From Lytechinus variegatus (Eukaryota; Echinodermata; Echinoidea; Temnopleuroida; Toxopneustidae): DNA of 64,000 nucleotides. The stretch spans positions 11,316,640-11,380,639 of the forward strand of contig NC_054740.1 in NCBI RefSeq assembly GCF_018143015.1, written 5' to 3'. The translations under genes and the position numbers were made by a program. Shown one piece after another: positions 1 through 11,899 of this stretch; position 1 is the first letter of the stretch; each line of letters begins with the position of its first letter. The notes below the pieces were generated by a model. That model made no database searches. It had not been told where the DNA came from and saw only the letters and a program-made list of their open reading frames with translations.

Positions 1-1224
1 ATGGCACTGACTATTCACCAACTACAAGTCTCCAGAAGGAGAAAGGAAAAAAGTCAACGAAGATACTGGGTCCGACCCTGGATCGGAAGGAGAAGACAGT
101 TTGGCTTGTATGATCAACTTCTTGTAGAGCTTCGCAACGAAGACCAGGCAGCCTTCAAAAATTTCATGCGAATGCCACCAGAGATGTTCGACGAACTGCT
201 AACAAGAGTGGGCCCGAGTATCACCAAACAGAATACAACCTACAGAGATGCCCTCGATCCTGGCCTGAAGCTTGCTCTCACGCTTCGACATCTTGCGTCT
301 GGGACCAAGTATCGCTCAATGTCCTATGGATGGAGAATCCCTCACAATACCATATCCCTGCTCATCCCAGAAGTGTGCCAGGCCATCATCGAAGAGTACA
401 AGGGTGAGATGATGAAGTGCCCCACCACTCCCGATGAGTGGCGTGCCATATCTGACCAGTTCATGGAGAAGTGGAACTTCCCCCATACCTGTGGTGCTCT
501 CGATGGAAAGCATGTCAGCTGCAAATGTCCTCCAAACAGTGGTTCTCTTTACTATAACTACAAAGGATTCTACTCCGTTGTCCTCATGGCGCTCGTAGAT
601 GCAGATTATCGCTTCATCTGGGTAGACATTGGTGGTATGGGATCGGCATCGGACGCTCAGATCTACAATGCTTCTGAGCTGAGAGAATGTGTTGAAGATG
701 GCAGTTTAGGCCTCCCGGATCCCGATCCTCTTCCCAACGACAACCAGGATGTACCATACTTTTTCGTCGGCGACGATGCATTTGCTCTACGCCCTAACAT
801 GATGAAGCCGTACAATCTTAGAGGTATGACGCAGTCGGAGCGCATCTTCAATTATCGGCTTTCCCGAGCCAGAAGGGTTGTCGAAAATGCCTTCGGCATT
901 CTGTCCAACAGGTTTCAAGTTCTCCTGACCACAATGCAGCAGCAGCCAGCTACCGTCAAGCTCATTGTCACGGCATGCATCATCCTCCACAACTTGATGA
1001 GGACAAGGTACCCAGGTATGCAGAACCAGCAGCTTGACCGTGCCGAGAACCTTGGTCATGACTACGTCCCAGGAGCATGGAGATCAGGCCTTAACATGCA
1101 AGACACCATCTCTGTCGCTGGCAGCAATACCTCCAGCAGGGAAGGAAAAAGGCAGAGGAATCTTATCAAGCACTGGGTCAACTCCGAAGCCGGTGCCGTT
1201 CCATGGCAGGACAAAATGATATAG
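1..1224 (+). CDS. Harbinger (HARBI1/ALP1-like) DDE transposase
   Basis: Intact frame of 407 codons starting at the first base of the window, so the true start could lie upstream. The protein matches the DDE_Tnp_4 nuclease family that moves PIF/Harbinger elements. The three catalytic acidic residues are visible: D168 in GALDGKH, D258 or D259 in FVGDDAF, and E295 in RRVVENAFG. A basic N-terminus (RRRKEKSQRRYW) and a helical middle (about 45-110) precede the nuclease core (about 160-340). The family normally needs a Myb/SANT-like partner for DNA binding, and one is encoded convergently 2 kb downstream. No stop or frameshift breaks the gene, so the copy may be young. A domesticated HARBI1 is less likely because partner and terminal repeat are still present. 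Confidence 0.93.
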   Translation: MALTIHQLQVSRRRKEKSQRRYWVRPWIGRRRQFGLYDQLLVELRNEDQAAFKNFMRMPPEMFDELLTRVGPSITKQNTTYRDALDPGLKLALTLRHLASGTKYRSMSYGWRIPHNTISLLIPEVCQAIIEEYKGEMMKCPTTPDEWRAISDQFMEKWNFPHTCGALDGKHVSCKCPPNSGSLYYNYKGFYSVVLMALVDADYRFIWVDIGGMGSASDAQIYNASELRECVEDGSLGLPDPDPLPNDNQDVPYFFVGDDAFALRPNMMKPYNLRGMTQSERIFNYRLSRARRVVENAFGILSNRFQVLLTTMQQQPATVKLIVTACIILHNLMRTRYPGMQNQQLDRAENLGHDYVPGAWRSGLNMQDTISVAGSNTSSREGKRQRNLIKHWVNSEAGAVPWQDKMI

Positions 1225-3258
1225 ACAACATTTATGTGAACAGTTCGGGCAGCTATTATTATACAGAGATGTGATTGATGATGGTTGATTAATGCTTTGT
1301 ACTATTTCATTCCATTCTTTATAAACTGTTTATTTGACATACATAATTATACAAACGCACACACACACACACTCTCACTAACAGCGCAAATAATTTTGAA
1401 CACAAATCCACACACACTTTTCTCCTACATGTGTCTATTCTTATTTTTTTTTTCATATTTCCCCTCTCTTTACCTTTTGGCTCTTCTTTGTAAAGTATTA
1501 AAAATATTATGTATAGTGATATTCAAATCTGCCGGAAACCTTTTTTTTCAAAAATTAACTTTTGTTTTCCCTGCCTGATAAAAAGACACTGATTTGAATG
1601 TAAAATATTTTCAAACTATTTTCGTTGGTAGTGTAACAAAATATATTTTCTTAATAACACAGTATTATTTCTACAAATGTATGCATTGCTTTATAGGATT
1701 TTTTTCTTTTTTACTGGATATGACCCGAGTCTTTTTTACCAAATGTGTTCTAATGTACTTCTGCTCCCATTTTCCTGATATTCCTTTCAATTCCTATTCT
1801 TTATCTTTTTTTATTATTCATGTCCTCTCTTTAATTATGTAATTATATTTTGTAATTATCATAAATTAGATCTATTTCAAGAACTAAATGTATTCGCGTT
1901 TTTATATTTCCATTTCATTGATTATTATGTCGACTTGTATATTGTGTAGATCCAACTTGCATGTTGCAGAAGTATAAGTTTAATAAACACATTTTCATGT
2001 AGTTTGACAAGAAACAGAACTGTGTTGTATTTATTCATTGCACCAATTGTTTTTATTAAAGGCCTTGCAAAGTTAATTAGTTATACCACCATCCACTTTT
2101 TATTGGGAGGAAGGAAGGGGGGGGGGTACAAAACCGAAATGGAATAAACTAAAATCATTATAAGTGTTTTCTTTCTTAGCATTACTATAACATTAGAATC
2201 TTTGTCTCAATCTTTTGCATAAAATTTTGAATTTATTAACTTGACAAGTCCCCTTCATGCTTGACCCATTAAACTCAAGATTTAGTTTACCATAGTTACT
2301 ATATCAGTTTTCATTGTTTATTGGTATGATTTGAAGCTATTCCGGTAATAGCAAATCAATAGTTTAAACAATATAAACGAACAAAAATGAACAAAAAAGA
2401 GGTACAAGCACTGAAACTTTAATTGAGATACTTGTTCAAGAGGGATAGTTTCCATAATCTACTGTACATTAAACAAGACGTGTTATAATGAGAAGGAAAA
2501 AATCGATTGATTATGGTGAAATAAACATTTTACTATGTTCAATAACCAACGCTTTCTCTTTTGACATTTTTGTAATACTAAAATCGAATACAAAGCAAAT
2601 TGTTTAACAGTTGAAATGAGAGGTTGATAACAATCATTTACCAAGACTTCCATTACCACTTGTTATCAATCTACACTGTCAACGTGAGAAATGGGCAAAC
2701 ACAAAGCGTATTATTTCAATTAAACATATGAAATAACCAATTTTCTGTTTGAAATACTTGTAACAATTTTATATTTTAACTTTAAAAACGGATGAATTAA
2801 TTGTACGTTGAAACGATTCAATAACTAACTTTTTCTCTATCAACAATCGCTTTTTTGACAATGAACTGGAATACTACAAAACGTTTTGTGTAAAAGCAAT
2901 TATTTATCACCACTTTTTTAAAACTTGTTTTCAATCTTTTATACAACTACAAATAGGTAAACACGAAATGCTTTGTTTCACATAAATATAACATATCCAA
3001 CTTCCTAATTGTACAACTTTTAACACTTTTTTCCATTTACAAAACTCATGAACATTAAACACGGATGAAGAAAGTAACATTATTTTCACATTCAAAAAAT
3101 TAAATAACCAACATGACTATTGTCAACTTCTTAACAATTAATAAATGCGTAAAACTCGCCACCGCGTCCTCATTATTTGAAAGCTCAACAATGAAATATG
3201 TATTAAAAAGCAAAACTTGTGCATCTTTCTACATGTAAAGCGTCCCTCCCAATCCTGA
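1225..3258. other. Intergenic stretch between the convergent Harbinger genes
   Basis: A+T-rich and without a credible gene. An (AC)n run lies near 1357-1372. AATAAA at about 1980-1986 could serve as the poly(A) signal of the transposase transcript. The rest appears to be untranslated or spacer sequence; the short open frames have no recognisable motif. Confidence 0.6.
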
Positions 3259-5276
3259 TCAAGACTGATTCTCACCGGCACCAGACATAGTAGGAGTATC
3301 TAAATCCCTGGGTGTCATCTGGCCCGAGGTCGAAGATGCCATCTGACCTGAGGTTGAAGATGCCTCCAATAATGAAGATAAGCCTGAGATGTTAGCCATA
3401 TCTCCGAGGTCCCGCTCACAGGTTGTGGGGAGCACTTGGTGGGCACTGCGGATGATATCGGACACGCTCTGCTGCTGCTTGGGGTGGTGGTATTGATGCT
3501 GCTGCTGATTTCGATGTTGATGATTGGGGTGCTGGTGTTGCTGATGGTGCTGCTGTGGGTATTGATGTGGCTGCAGTTGGGTGTAAGGCAGATGGTGGGA
3601 GAGCTGCGTTGGACCCTGAGGAGGCGGCGGGATCTCTTTGGTCATGCTGGATCTGTACCTCTCCACGTAACCGCAGTCCTGGGATTGCCATAGCGAAGCA
3701 GTTGGTGGTTTGGTGCTCTTCCACAGGTCTGGGGCCGGCTGCCACTGCTCCGCAGGCTTGGGAGAGGACGAGAAGGGGGGTGCAGAGCTGGGCTGGAAGG
3801 AGCTGGAACGTGATGGTGTGACTCGTGGAGGCTCTTCCTCGTCGCTATCTTCCATAGCCTCTTCTAGGATCCTGCTGATTGCCGTGTGCGCCTTTTTGAA
3901 TTTTCGTTCCGACAAGTTCAACAGTGTCCCCTTTACGTAGTTTCCAAAGACTTCTGCAGGTGTCTGTGGTCGCATTGCCTGCTGCAACTGGATCATCTGC
4001 TGGCCAGACTCCTGCAGCCGCTCCTGTAATGTGGCCAGGACTGTGTCTTCCAACTTCGTGCTCTTTCTCTTTCTACCAGCATTATGGGAAGATTTTGGAG
4101 CCTGTTCCTCTTCTTCGGTCACCTCCATGCCGACTAGGGCGCACTCAGTTTCAGCAGCCGAGAGATCTCCACTGTTTGCATTAATTGTATCCTTCACCTG
4201 TAAGCACAAAACAAAAATACATACCATGATTTACAAACAATATTTTGTTAACATTCCTAAGGCTAAATTGACTACAAAGTTTGGTATAAAAACAGTCGAC
4301 CTATAGATACAATAATAAAAAAAAACAAGTGCACACCTAGTTACCAATAATGCCTATAGCATTTCCATTATTTTAAAGCAAGATAAAAGAGCATTGTAGA
4401 TTAAATGCCTTGCTCCCGGGCATATAGGTGCCGCGGCCGGGGATCGAACTCCGGACTTTTCCATGTATAGCCAGGCGCCTCAGACCACTCGGCCACGGCA
4501 CCTCTTTACAATTTTTGAACGATGCTAACATCACAAGTTAAATAACATTAAACAATATAAAAAGTTCAAAAATATGTACTTACGCTGCTAAGTGGCTCTG
4601 GTCTGTGGTACACGATCTTTTGAAGAAATTGGAACTTCTTCAATGTCCAGAGCTCCCTCTCTGTAAATACCCGTTGCCCGGACCCAGACTTGGGTATCTT
4701 TTCTAGTCGCGTGAAGTTGTCCCTCATGCCCTTGAACCAACCTTGCAGATGAGATACCTCCTTGGACAAGGTTTCCGCCTGCTTCTGCCACGCAGCGTTC
4801 TTCAGATCTGGCCTCCTGTAGTTCATAACTTTCTTGTTCCATAGCATCTCGTGTTCCTCCAGGAAGGCGACCATCAATTCCTCCTCCTCATCGGACAGCT
4901 TGTTGGCCCTTTTTTCCTTCTTTTTGCCTTTCTTTGGGAGGACCTCTGCGACTGACGACACATGCGATGCCAGTGACACATGGCTGTCTACGGACCCAGT
5001 TTGCGAATGAGTGGGGGAGCGTTGAGGGGACGAGGAAGGAAAGGATTGAGCATCCACCACGTCACCATGCTCAACGGCAACATCAGGGTCCAGACTGGGC
5101 TGGCGATGGTCCAAGTTGGGAGTAAGCTCATGATCCAGGCTGGTCTCCCGATGCTCCGGGTTGGGAATAAGTTCATGGTCTTGGCTTGGCTGCTGAGTGT
5201 CCGGATTGGGGTTGGGAAGCTCCTTGTTGCCTCTGCGGCCGCCACGACCTCTTCCTTTACGACGACCACCAGTCAT
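3259..5276 (-). CDS. Harbinger Myb/SANT-like accessory protein, two exons
   Basis: Two coding exons on the minus strand: 5276-4584 and 4197-3259, about 543 residues. The start is the ATG at 5276-5274 (MTGGRRKGRG); the frame stays open a few codons upstream but has no other ATG. The donor GTAAGT at 4583-4578 and the acceptor after a pyrimidine-rich stretch at 4199-4198 join in phase 0. Exon 1 has a basic GRGRGG start, a Pro/Asp-rich linker, then a SANT/Myb-like trihelix (from KLSDEEEELMVAFLEEHEML to the end of the exon) that would bind transposon ends. Exon 2 has a coiled-coil-like stretch (TVLATLQERLQESGQQMIQL) and a long Gln/His/Pro-rich tail. In this family the protein carries the transposase to the nucleus and to DNA. 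No break is seen. Confidence 0.85.
4427..4502 (-). tRNA. tRNA-like sequence (Leu-type A box), probably a pseudogene or SINE head
   Basis: Lies in the intron of the Harbinger partner gene. On the minus strand it has an A box TGGCCGAGTGG and a B-box-like AGTTCGATCCC. The ends form a 12-bp stem (4427-4438 with 4491-4502, one G-U pair), longer than a 7-bp acceptor stem. The A box resembles tRNA-Leu, but the anticodon stem does not pair cleanly, the long Leu variable arm is missing and the T stem has a mismatch or bulge. This looks like a degenerate tRNA-derived sequence with intact internal promoter boxes rather than a working tRNA. Confidence 0.45.
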
Positions 5277-5669
5277 TGTCTTTGTTGCCAAGATGCAAAG
5301 ATGAAAATTCGGGTTGTAGGCCTAAACTTATCACTACACGAGGTTCTTTTTAGTTTTGCAGCCACAGTCACGTGACTGGAAGTTTTCGGTCGCGGGCTGC
5401 GCGTTGAATGCGCAGTGCATGCGCTAGCCATTCGTTCAACACGCTCGCAATACGTGATGCATTCGTTGGGAGGTTTTGTATATGCGCCCTGTGTACGGTC
5501 AGTATGCGCCAAGTATACGTGCAGCGCGTTAGCAATATGTTATGTATTCGTTGCAAGTTCGCTAGCCTTTCACAAATTCTGACAGGAGTTGAGCGCACAA
5601 CGACGCACTGGTCCTATTTTTCAATTTTCAATGCGCGGGTCGTGCGTCGGGCTATATGTGACCGGGCCT

Positions 5670-5672
5670 TTA
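5670..5672. other. TTA target site at the Harbinger right end
   Basis: TTA directly abuts the transposon end. Aligned to the reverse complement of 6575-6620, the foldback sequence reads ...TTATAAGTAACG there and TTACAAGTAACG here, so the insertion split this repeat at TTA. The partner duplication is outside the window. Confidence 0.65.
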
Positions 5673-5891
5673 CAAGTAACGTATTCCAACGAATGCTTAG
5701 CGTATTGCTGGCATACACAACTTATCCCCTACGATAGCCTAACTGACGACGTATACCAGCATGTTTTAGCGTACTCTTAACGTATGCAAAACTTACCCGT
5801 AACGTATTCGACGTACGCCTGCGTATTCGCCAAATTCCTCATACGTCGAGCATACGCTGTCTAAAACGCCAAGGTGTGACAGCGCCACTCT
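5673..5891 (-). mobile_element. Internally deleted, truncated copy of the foldback element
   Basis: Read in reverse, 5891-5750 matches 5944-6085 of the fuller copy, and 5710-5674 matches 6575-6616, so the middle is missing. It ends in the same terminal sequence (ggtgtgacagcgcc) and is cut at 5672 by the Harbinger insertion. With the neighbouring copy it forms a large inverted repeat with arms of about 140-150 bases around a ~50-base spacer. Confidence 0.75.
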
Positions 5892-5943
5892 TTTTCAAAA
5901 CTCTCTACACGAATCCACTGTCTTTATATTTTCTATCCATCTA

Positions 5944-6796
5944 AGGCGCTGTCACACCTTGGCGTTTTAGACAGCGTATGCCCGACGTATGAGGAATTTG
6001 GCGAATACGCTGGCGTACGTCGAATACGTTACGGGTAAGTTTTGCATACGTTAAGAGTACGCTAAAACACGCTGGTATACGTCATACGGCGAGGTCGTCG
6101 AAAAATTTTGTGCAAGCACAAAATTTTTCGACGTATGCCAGCGTATGGCTCATACGTCCCGCATACGCGGGTCATAAGTTGTAGGCAAGTTACGCGATCG
6201 TTGATACACGTTGACACACGTTACTCGTAAGTTACTCATAAGTCGATGTACGTCGAGATAATGTCCAGCGTACCCTAAAACTTACTTCTAACCTATGAGT
6301 AACGTGCTTTGAACGTATGTGTAACTTAACTCCAACGTATATTGACGTATGAAGACGTGCTCGGACGACCACAAAACTTACTGAACGTGTTTATAACTTA
6401 CAGCTACCGTATAATGGCGTATTGACAACGTTTATAGGAATTGGTATATAAAGGTGGGGTTCACAGGAGTTTTCTTCGGCATGGCGGTGGTGTTGATACG
6501 GTGATGTATCGTGCGGTTATGATTTGAATAGTCGAGCGGCAGCCTTTTTATAGGCTACGACACGTGTTCGTCAGCGATATGCTAAGCATTCGTTGGAATA
6601 CGTTACTTATAAGTTAACGAAGCGTTCGATATAAGTTACTAATACGTTATGTATACGTCTAACTCGTTATGAATACGCTAAGTATACGCCCAGAGTTGAA
6701 AAAAAAAACATCAAAGTTCAGCGTATGCCGACGTTTTAGAGAAATTTTGATACGTCGGGCATACGCTGTCTAAAACGCCAAGGTGTGACAGCGCCT
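5944..6796. mobile_element. Non-autonomous foldback/MITE element with ~45-bp terminal inverted repeats
   Basis: Begins AGGCGCTGTCACACCTTGG and ends with its reverse complement; the match runs about 45 bases in from each end. The inside has no open frame. It is built from many small palindromic words around ACGTA, TACGT and CGTATG on both strands, plus one perfect hairpin. Flanking CTA (left) and TTA (right) are compatible with a TWA or TA target. The GTCACA-type end resembles the Harbinger end nearby, so Harbinger mobilisation is possible but unproven. Confidence 0.75.
6096..6133. repeat. Perfect 18-bp hairpin with 2-base loop
   Basis: CGTCGAAAAATTTTGTGC, then AA, then the exact reverse complement. 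It lies inside the foldback element, and no mismatch is seen in the stem. Confidence 0.9.
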
Positions 6797-7849
6797 TTAG
6801 TAGAAAATATACCTCATTTTCAAAACTACTCCACAGAGAACAAAAGTAACACACAAACTGAGGAAAACGGTACTCCAGAAAAGAAATGAAATGTGAAACA
6901 GTCGGAGACAAAACTATTTCTGTTCTGTTCAGTTTAATTTAGCAAACAGCTTCATGTACATCTACATTTCTATTATTGTCCATACACTTTACACTTCCAA
7001 TATATAATCACCATCTACTGATTTCATTGAATTAAATTCTTATATTAACGCTTAACTGTCACCTGAATATTTAAATTGCAAAATTAATAGTAATAAAATT
7101 ATATGGCTTATACAATGGTAGATTATTTTTAAGGAAAATATGAATTAATAAACTAAATTTTACACATATATCCCATCAAAAAAATATATGTCAAAGTCTT
7201 AATTTCTTTTTAATAATTTGCTTTATACAAAATATGTGAGACATGAAGGATGGAGCACATAGATTGAAAACAAATCGAATATAAATCTTCAAGGATAGTA
7301 GTACTCATTGTCCGCGTAATGATTATTATCATAAAAATACACATAAAATTCCCTCCCCTACAGCCTTCATATCTAGTGTATTGTTATAGGCCCATATGAT
7401 TGTGCATTGGGCCCTGCTCTTTACAAGCACTGCTTCTTGTTTGTTTGCTGTTGTTTTTTTCTATACATGATTTTACAAATCCGTTTATGATTATTCACAA
7501 TCATTTCAAAATGGAGATGAAGTGAAATAATAATAGGAAAGGTGATTTATTAGGCGTATATAACTTTGGTGTTCTTTAAGCGCTCCATAATTAGGAATAA
7601 ACAAACATGAAACATCGCATCAGTTTAACTAATGTAGGTCCTATAGCAAGAGACGAAAGCTATCACTTAAAGAATGAATTGTGATTCATCAATATTATTA
7701 TAAGTCATAAGTATTCTGCTATTCACTTTAGCTTGGACAGAGTCTAACTCTGTCATAAACTCATGGAAATCGAAAATTTGAAAAATTCTGTTAAAATTAT
7801 ATTCATTATATGTTGATGTTGAAGAAAACTATTTTAGGTGTAGTAAGGT
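6797..7849. other. A+T-rich stretch without recognised features
   Basis: No coding exon, long repeat or RNA gene is recognised in this kilobase on either strand. Confidence 0.6.
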
Positions 7850-7985
7850 CTAGTAAATGGGTACCCGGTAGGAAGGAATTTATTTAATGCTCGATGCACC
7901 TGATCAGGTTAGCCGTGGTAAAGCCGGGGTAATAGTAGTAAGCGCTATATAAATGTTTTATACTATTATTATTATTATTATTATT
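7850..7985 (+). repeat. SINE-like remnant with (ATT)n tail
   Basis: Contains 'gtaaatgggtacccggtagg', a 'taaagccggggtaatag' block and 'taagcgctatataaatg' followed by an ATT run. The same blocks in the same order occur at 18190-18365, so this is a dispersed family. The 5' part, where a Pol III promoter would be expected, is weak. Confidence 0.65.
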
Positions 7986-10900
7986 AGTGTCTTAATTGGC
8001 TATCCATATTTAAACAACCACTATAGACCAGAGTTTAACTTAAACCTGAGGTCAGAATAACTTCGAATTTTAAAAAAGTAACCTGTTTACAAGATTAAGA
8101 TGACATTTTTATTAATCTTTTGATATGGAATTTTGAAATACTGACACTGGTATACACAACAGATGCCATAGTTATCATTTTTCTCTTAACCTTCCCTTTC
8201 TAGGACTTTTGATGATATATTCTATACAAGCACACCCACACACCCACGATCACGATGCAATTACTGTATTCAGTCTTTGAAATCATCTTCCTATCCATTA
8301 TCTCTCGAATCCTTCTCCAAACTTCCTTTCCCTCCTGGCTGACATTAAACCCAAAGTCATTTGGGTAATTACTTTCTCTGAAATATGGATTTTAGGGGTA
8401 TTAGATTTCATCCAGAACAAAACAATGCCAAACGTCTCGGCACCAAATTGAGAAAAGAAAGAAAAAAACTGCAGATATTGAAATTAAATCGATTTTCCCC
8501 TGCAAAAGTAATCTAATTGATATTATCTTTTCATCTGTCTCGGTGAAGCCTAGATGTTTATCTGACAATGATTGCACTACAGAAAACGTCATTATAATTT
8601 GATAATAATAAAATGATTATATATTCAAATCAAAAGCGTAGCTTTCTCAGTCCCGACCCCCCTAAAGCAAATGTTTTTATTTTGATTAAATAAAATAGAG
8701 CCTTATCGTACCTGAAGGTTGGCGGTAGGGCGGGGTAGGGCAGACTCCCCCCCCCCCCCCTTATTTGTATAGCTTACATGAGTTGGGGAAAGTTTTGATG
8801 GTTCTTTCTGTAAAAAAAAAAGATAATTGTAGCATCAACTTTGCTAAGAATTCTATTGAATATGCCCGTGAAATCACAATGGACAGATTAGAGGTCATTG
8901 TCGAAAGTTGGTGGACCGAGACAGCACATCGTTGAAACGTTTGGGTCGGAAGAAAAATTGCAAATATGGTGTTTTGATTCACTGATTTTCGACAAAGGCT
9001 GCTTTGTCATGGAGGGCTTTTGAAAAAAGAGATATTCATCTTTATACAATCATGTAGAAAGCGTCTGAGATGTGATTGCTAAAATGTCCTACTACTAGCG
9101 GTAACTTTGACTTTTCTAGGTTGTCAGAAAATCGTTCTCGGTGAATGGGTGCGACCATCGCTAGAGCTCCTATATTTGAATATTTTCATCAAGGGTGCCA
9201 AGTATATATATATATATATATACTAGTTCACACATTCTTTGATGAGAAAAAAAAACACATGAAACAATCACCTCTTCAAGTATGATAGAATAAAAAGGAA
9301 TAGGTTATTCTTGTTCAATATCCATGGCATATGCGATGACGTACAGCGAAGGGTGGCGAACGGGGGTCATAAAAGATAACTACGAAGTCATCCAAGACCC
9401 CGTATGACGACATCAGATGCAGTTGGCCTATTTTACGGTCTTTACAATTATGTAAAGTCGATAGCAGAAATATACAAAGGTCCACCTAAGATGTCGCCAG
9501 ATGATAACCATCTACAATTTCATTCATCCAGTCCCAAGATCTTGTTAGAGCCGACCCCCTCCACCTTTCCAGGGTCGCGTTAGTTTGCACCGTTGGCATT
9601 GATAAATGGCCTATGTTATAGCAATAATGCTAATTTATTCATTATAATCTCATCATGTATCGCGAAAGCCCCTCTCGGCTTTCCGTGAGCTTATGGGGGA
9701 TCATTTCGAATGAGGCCTTGAAAGTTCGCGGATTATGAAGATACGATGATGAGACGTGGAGGATTTCAGGTGGGAGGTGGGTGCCAAAGGGAATTCGGTA
9801 TTATCCCTGTATATATCACTATTTTGTTTTGGAAAAAAATGTTGATGTTAAAAGGGCCTAATTGATTGACAGGTTTGATTTATCGGATTTCAAAAATGGT
9901 TTTATTGACGAACAAGATAAAAAGCCTCATTAGTTTTTGCTCATTTTCTTCTTGCAAAACTTTATTTTTTCATCAGTCTATACATTAAGTAATAACCACC
10001 TGTTTCAAATATATTTATTTCTAGAAAAAAGACGAATTGCTTTACCCCCCCCCCCCACCTGTTTCATTGAGGATTGTTATTTTGAATATCAAATCGGGTA
10101 TTTATTGTTTTTATATCAAATTTATAATGCATTTATTCACTTTTTTTATGTTATTCAGCTAATTAAATAATTCATTTTGTTCATTATAAATCTAATAATT
10201 TCTACATGTTTATATAAATTTGAGACATAACTTTATATCGATCATTTCTTGTAAAATGGGGAAAAATGCTTCCTACACTTACAGATACCCACCCTCACAC
10301 GAAAAATAAAAGAAATTGAAATGCATTGGCAGCTCAATTTCATTAAGGAAATACTATCAATAATATCTTTTCCCGCCGTAAGAGCCCATGGCCGTACGGA
10401 ACAAAGGGATGCAGTTGCCCCTTCCCCCGAAATTAAAAAACCTACATTTTTTGCTGAAAATTGTCACAGAATCATCAAAAATGTGAAAAATCCTTCAATT
10501 TTAGTTAAGAAAAAAAATACATAATTGCCCCCGAGACAAGCTCGAACGCTTCGCTAACTTTTAAGGGTTTTTTTAAGTTGTTTATGAATGTTGCACCCCC
10601 ACCCGAAAAAATGCGTACAGCCATGTAAGAGCCACACTATATAGCGCATACTATGTATAGCCCGCTCCCTCCCTCACAGTAGCAGATGGGGAAACACTCC
10701 TGGCTCTCACTCTCTTCCGAATCAAATCTCCGCCAATTGCTTCCAATCTGTTTAAATCCCTACTCCTAGCAACAAGCTACGAGCAAACTCATCGTCTGGA
10801 AATCATCGTCTTATGTGTTAAACTCTATTATATTCATTCACGTTGGTTAAAGGCACAATCTCGTTCATAATCTTAATATTTCTTGGTTGCACTCTATATG

Positions 10901-11899
10901 GTAAAAGATAATAATAATAAATACCCAATATTGGGGGGAAAGGGGTTGATGCTTAACTGGAGTATGTTTACACAGCATTGTTGTACTTCTTTTTTTTTAC
11001 AGAATTTGGCAATAAACCCAACATACATTGTGTGTTATTTTTCATAACCTAACAGTTGAGACCTTAATAGTAAAATCTTATTCCGAATTAATACATTATT
11101 ATTTCTATAATCTTACGCCTACTCTTTTCTCTCATTCCTTCTTATCGTTTTCTTTTTTTTCTTCTTCTCTTCCTTCAATTGACATTTTTAGTTAATTTTC
11201 TTAAATCTACGTAACGGCAGGCTGTTTACGGCATGTTTTATGATCATATTATATAAATAACGGATGGAGGATGGATAAATGAATGGATGACTGAATAATT
11301 GGATGGATAAGCAAATAAATAAATTCACTAATCCATGAATTAGTGATTAGGGATCAATGACGTCGAATGACTGTATAAAAATGGATGAATTAGATTATTA
11401 AATAATCAAGAGGTTAAGCAAGAAGTAATTTCATGGCTTCATTGAGCCAACTACCATGGCCTCACTATGACGAGAGAAAAGATATCAAAGAACAATATAT
11501 AATTTTGAATTAAATCCCAGTGATGACATATTTATAATTCCGGTTCATTTATTATTCATCTTCACTTACAAATAGGTTTTAATGATATTTGGTCTAAAAG
11601 GAACATGTTTGTTGTACAAAACAACGAGAAATGCTGTGTAAACTTCACACTACACGTATGTTGTGTAATAATCATCCATGAAACGCAATTGTGCTATACT
11701 CAACAGACGTGAATTTACACTTTTATCCCAATATTGGACAATTTTTACTCAACCATTTTCAAGGGTGCATCATCCTTAAGTACAATTACATAAGAGTTTG
11801 AAGAGACTTACCCTAAATACCCCGGTAGACGGTATATGTATGACAAGGAATAGATACCTCTGTGAGGTTAAGACAGCACCCCGCAGTGGTGTACAATGC
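7986..11899. other. Non-coding stretch with simple repeats
   Basis: No gene recognised. It holds a (TA)n run at 9203-9222 and poly-C runs near 8751 and 10048. Positions 8895-8932 form a 38-base segment shared with the minus strand of 22883-22920 (36 of 38 identical), probably a repeat relic. Confidence 0.55.

Larger units (their letters stand above)
1..5669. mobile_element. Harbinger (PIF) DNA transposon, left end outside the window
   Basis: Convergent transposase and Myb-like genes define a two-gene Harbinger element. Its right terminus is placed at 5669. Read on the minus strand the end starts AGGCCCGGTCACATATAG, and it is followed by TTA at 5670-5672, the three-base target type (TWA) used by Harbinger. 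The sequence beyond continues a foldback element whose other copy shows TTA at the aligned point, which supports this boundary. The left terminal repeat lies before base 1, so the TIR pairing cannot be checked here. Confidence 0.8.

Noticed and set aside
3416..4306. Several plus- and minus-strand frames in the Harbinger partner region
   Set aside because: They are shadows of the Gln/His-rich exon; only one frame fits the splice sites and the SANT-like exon.
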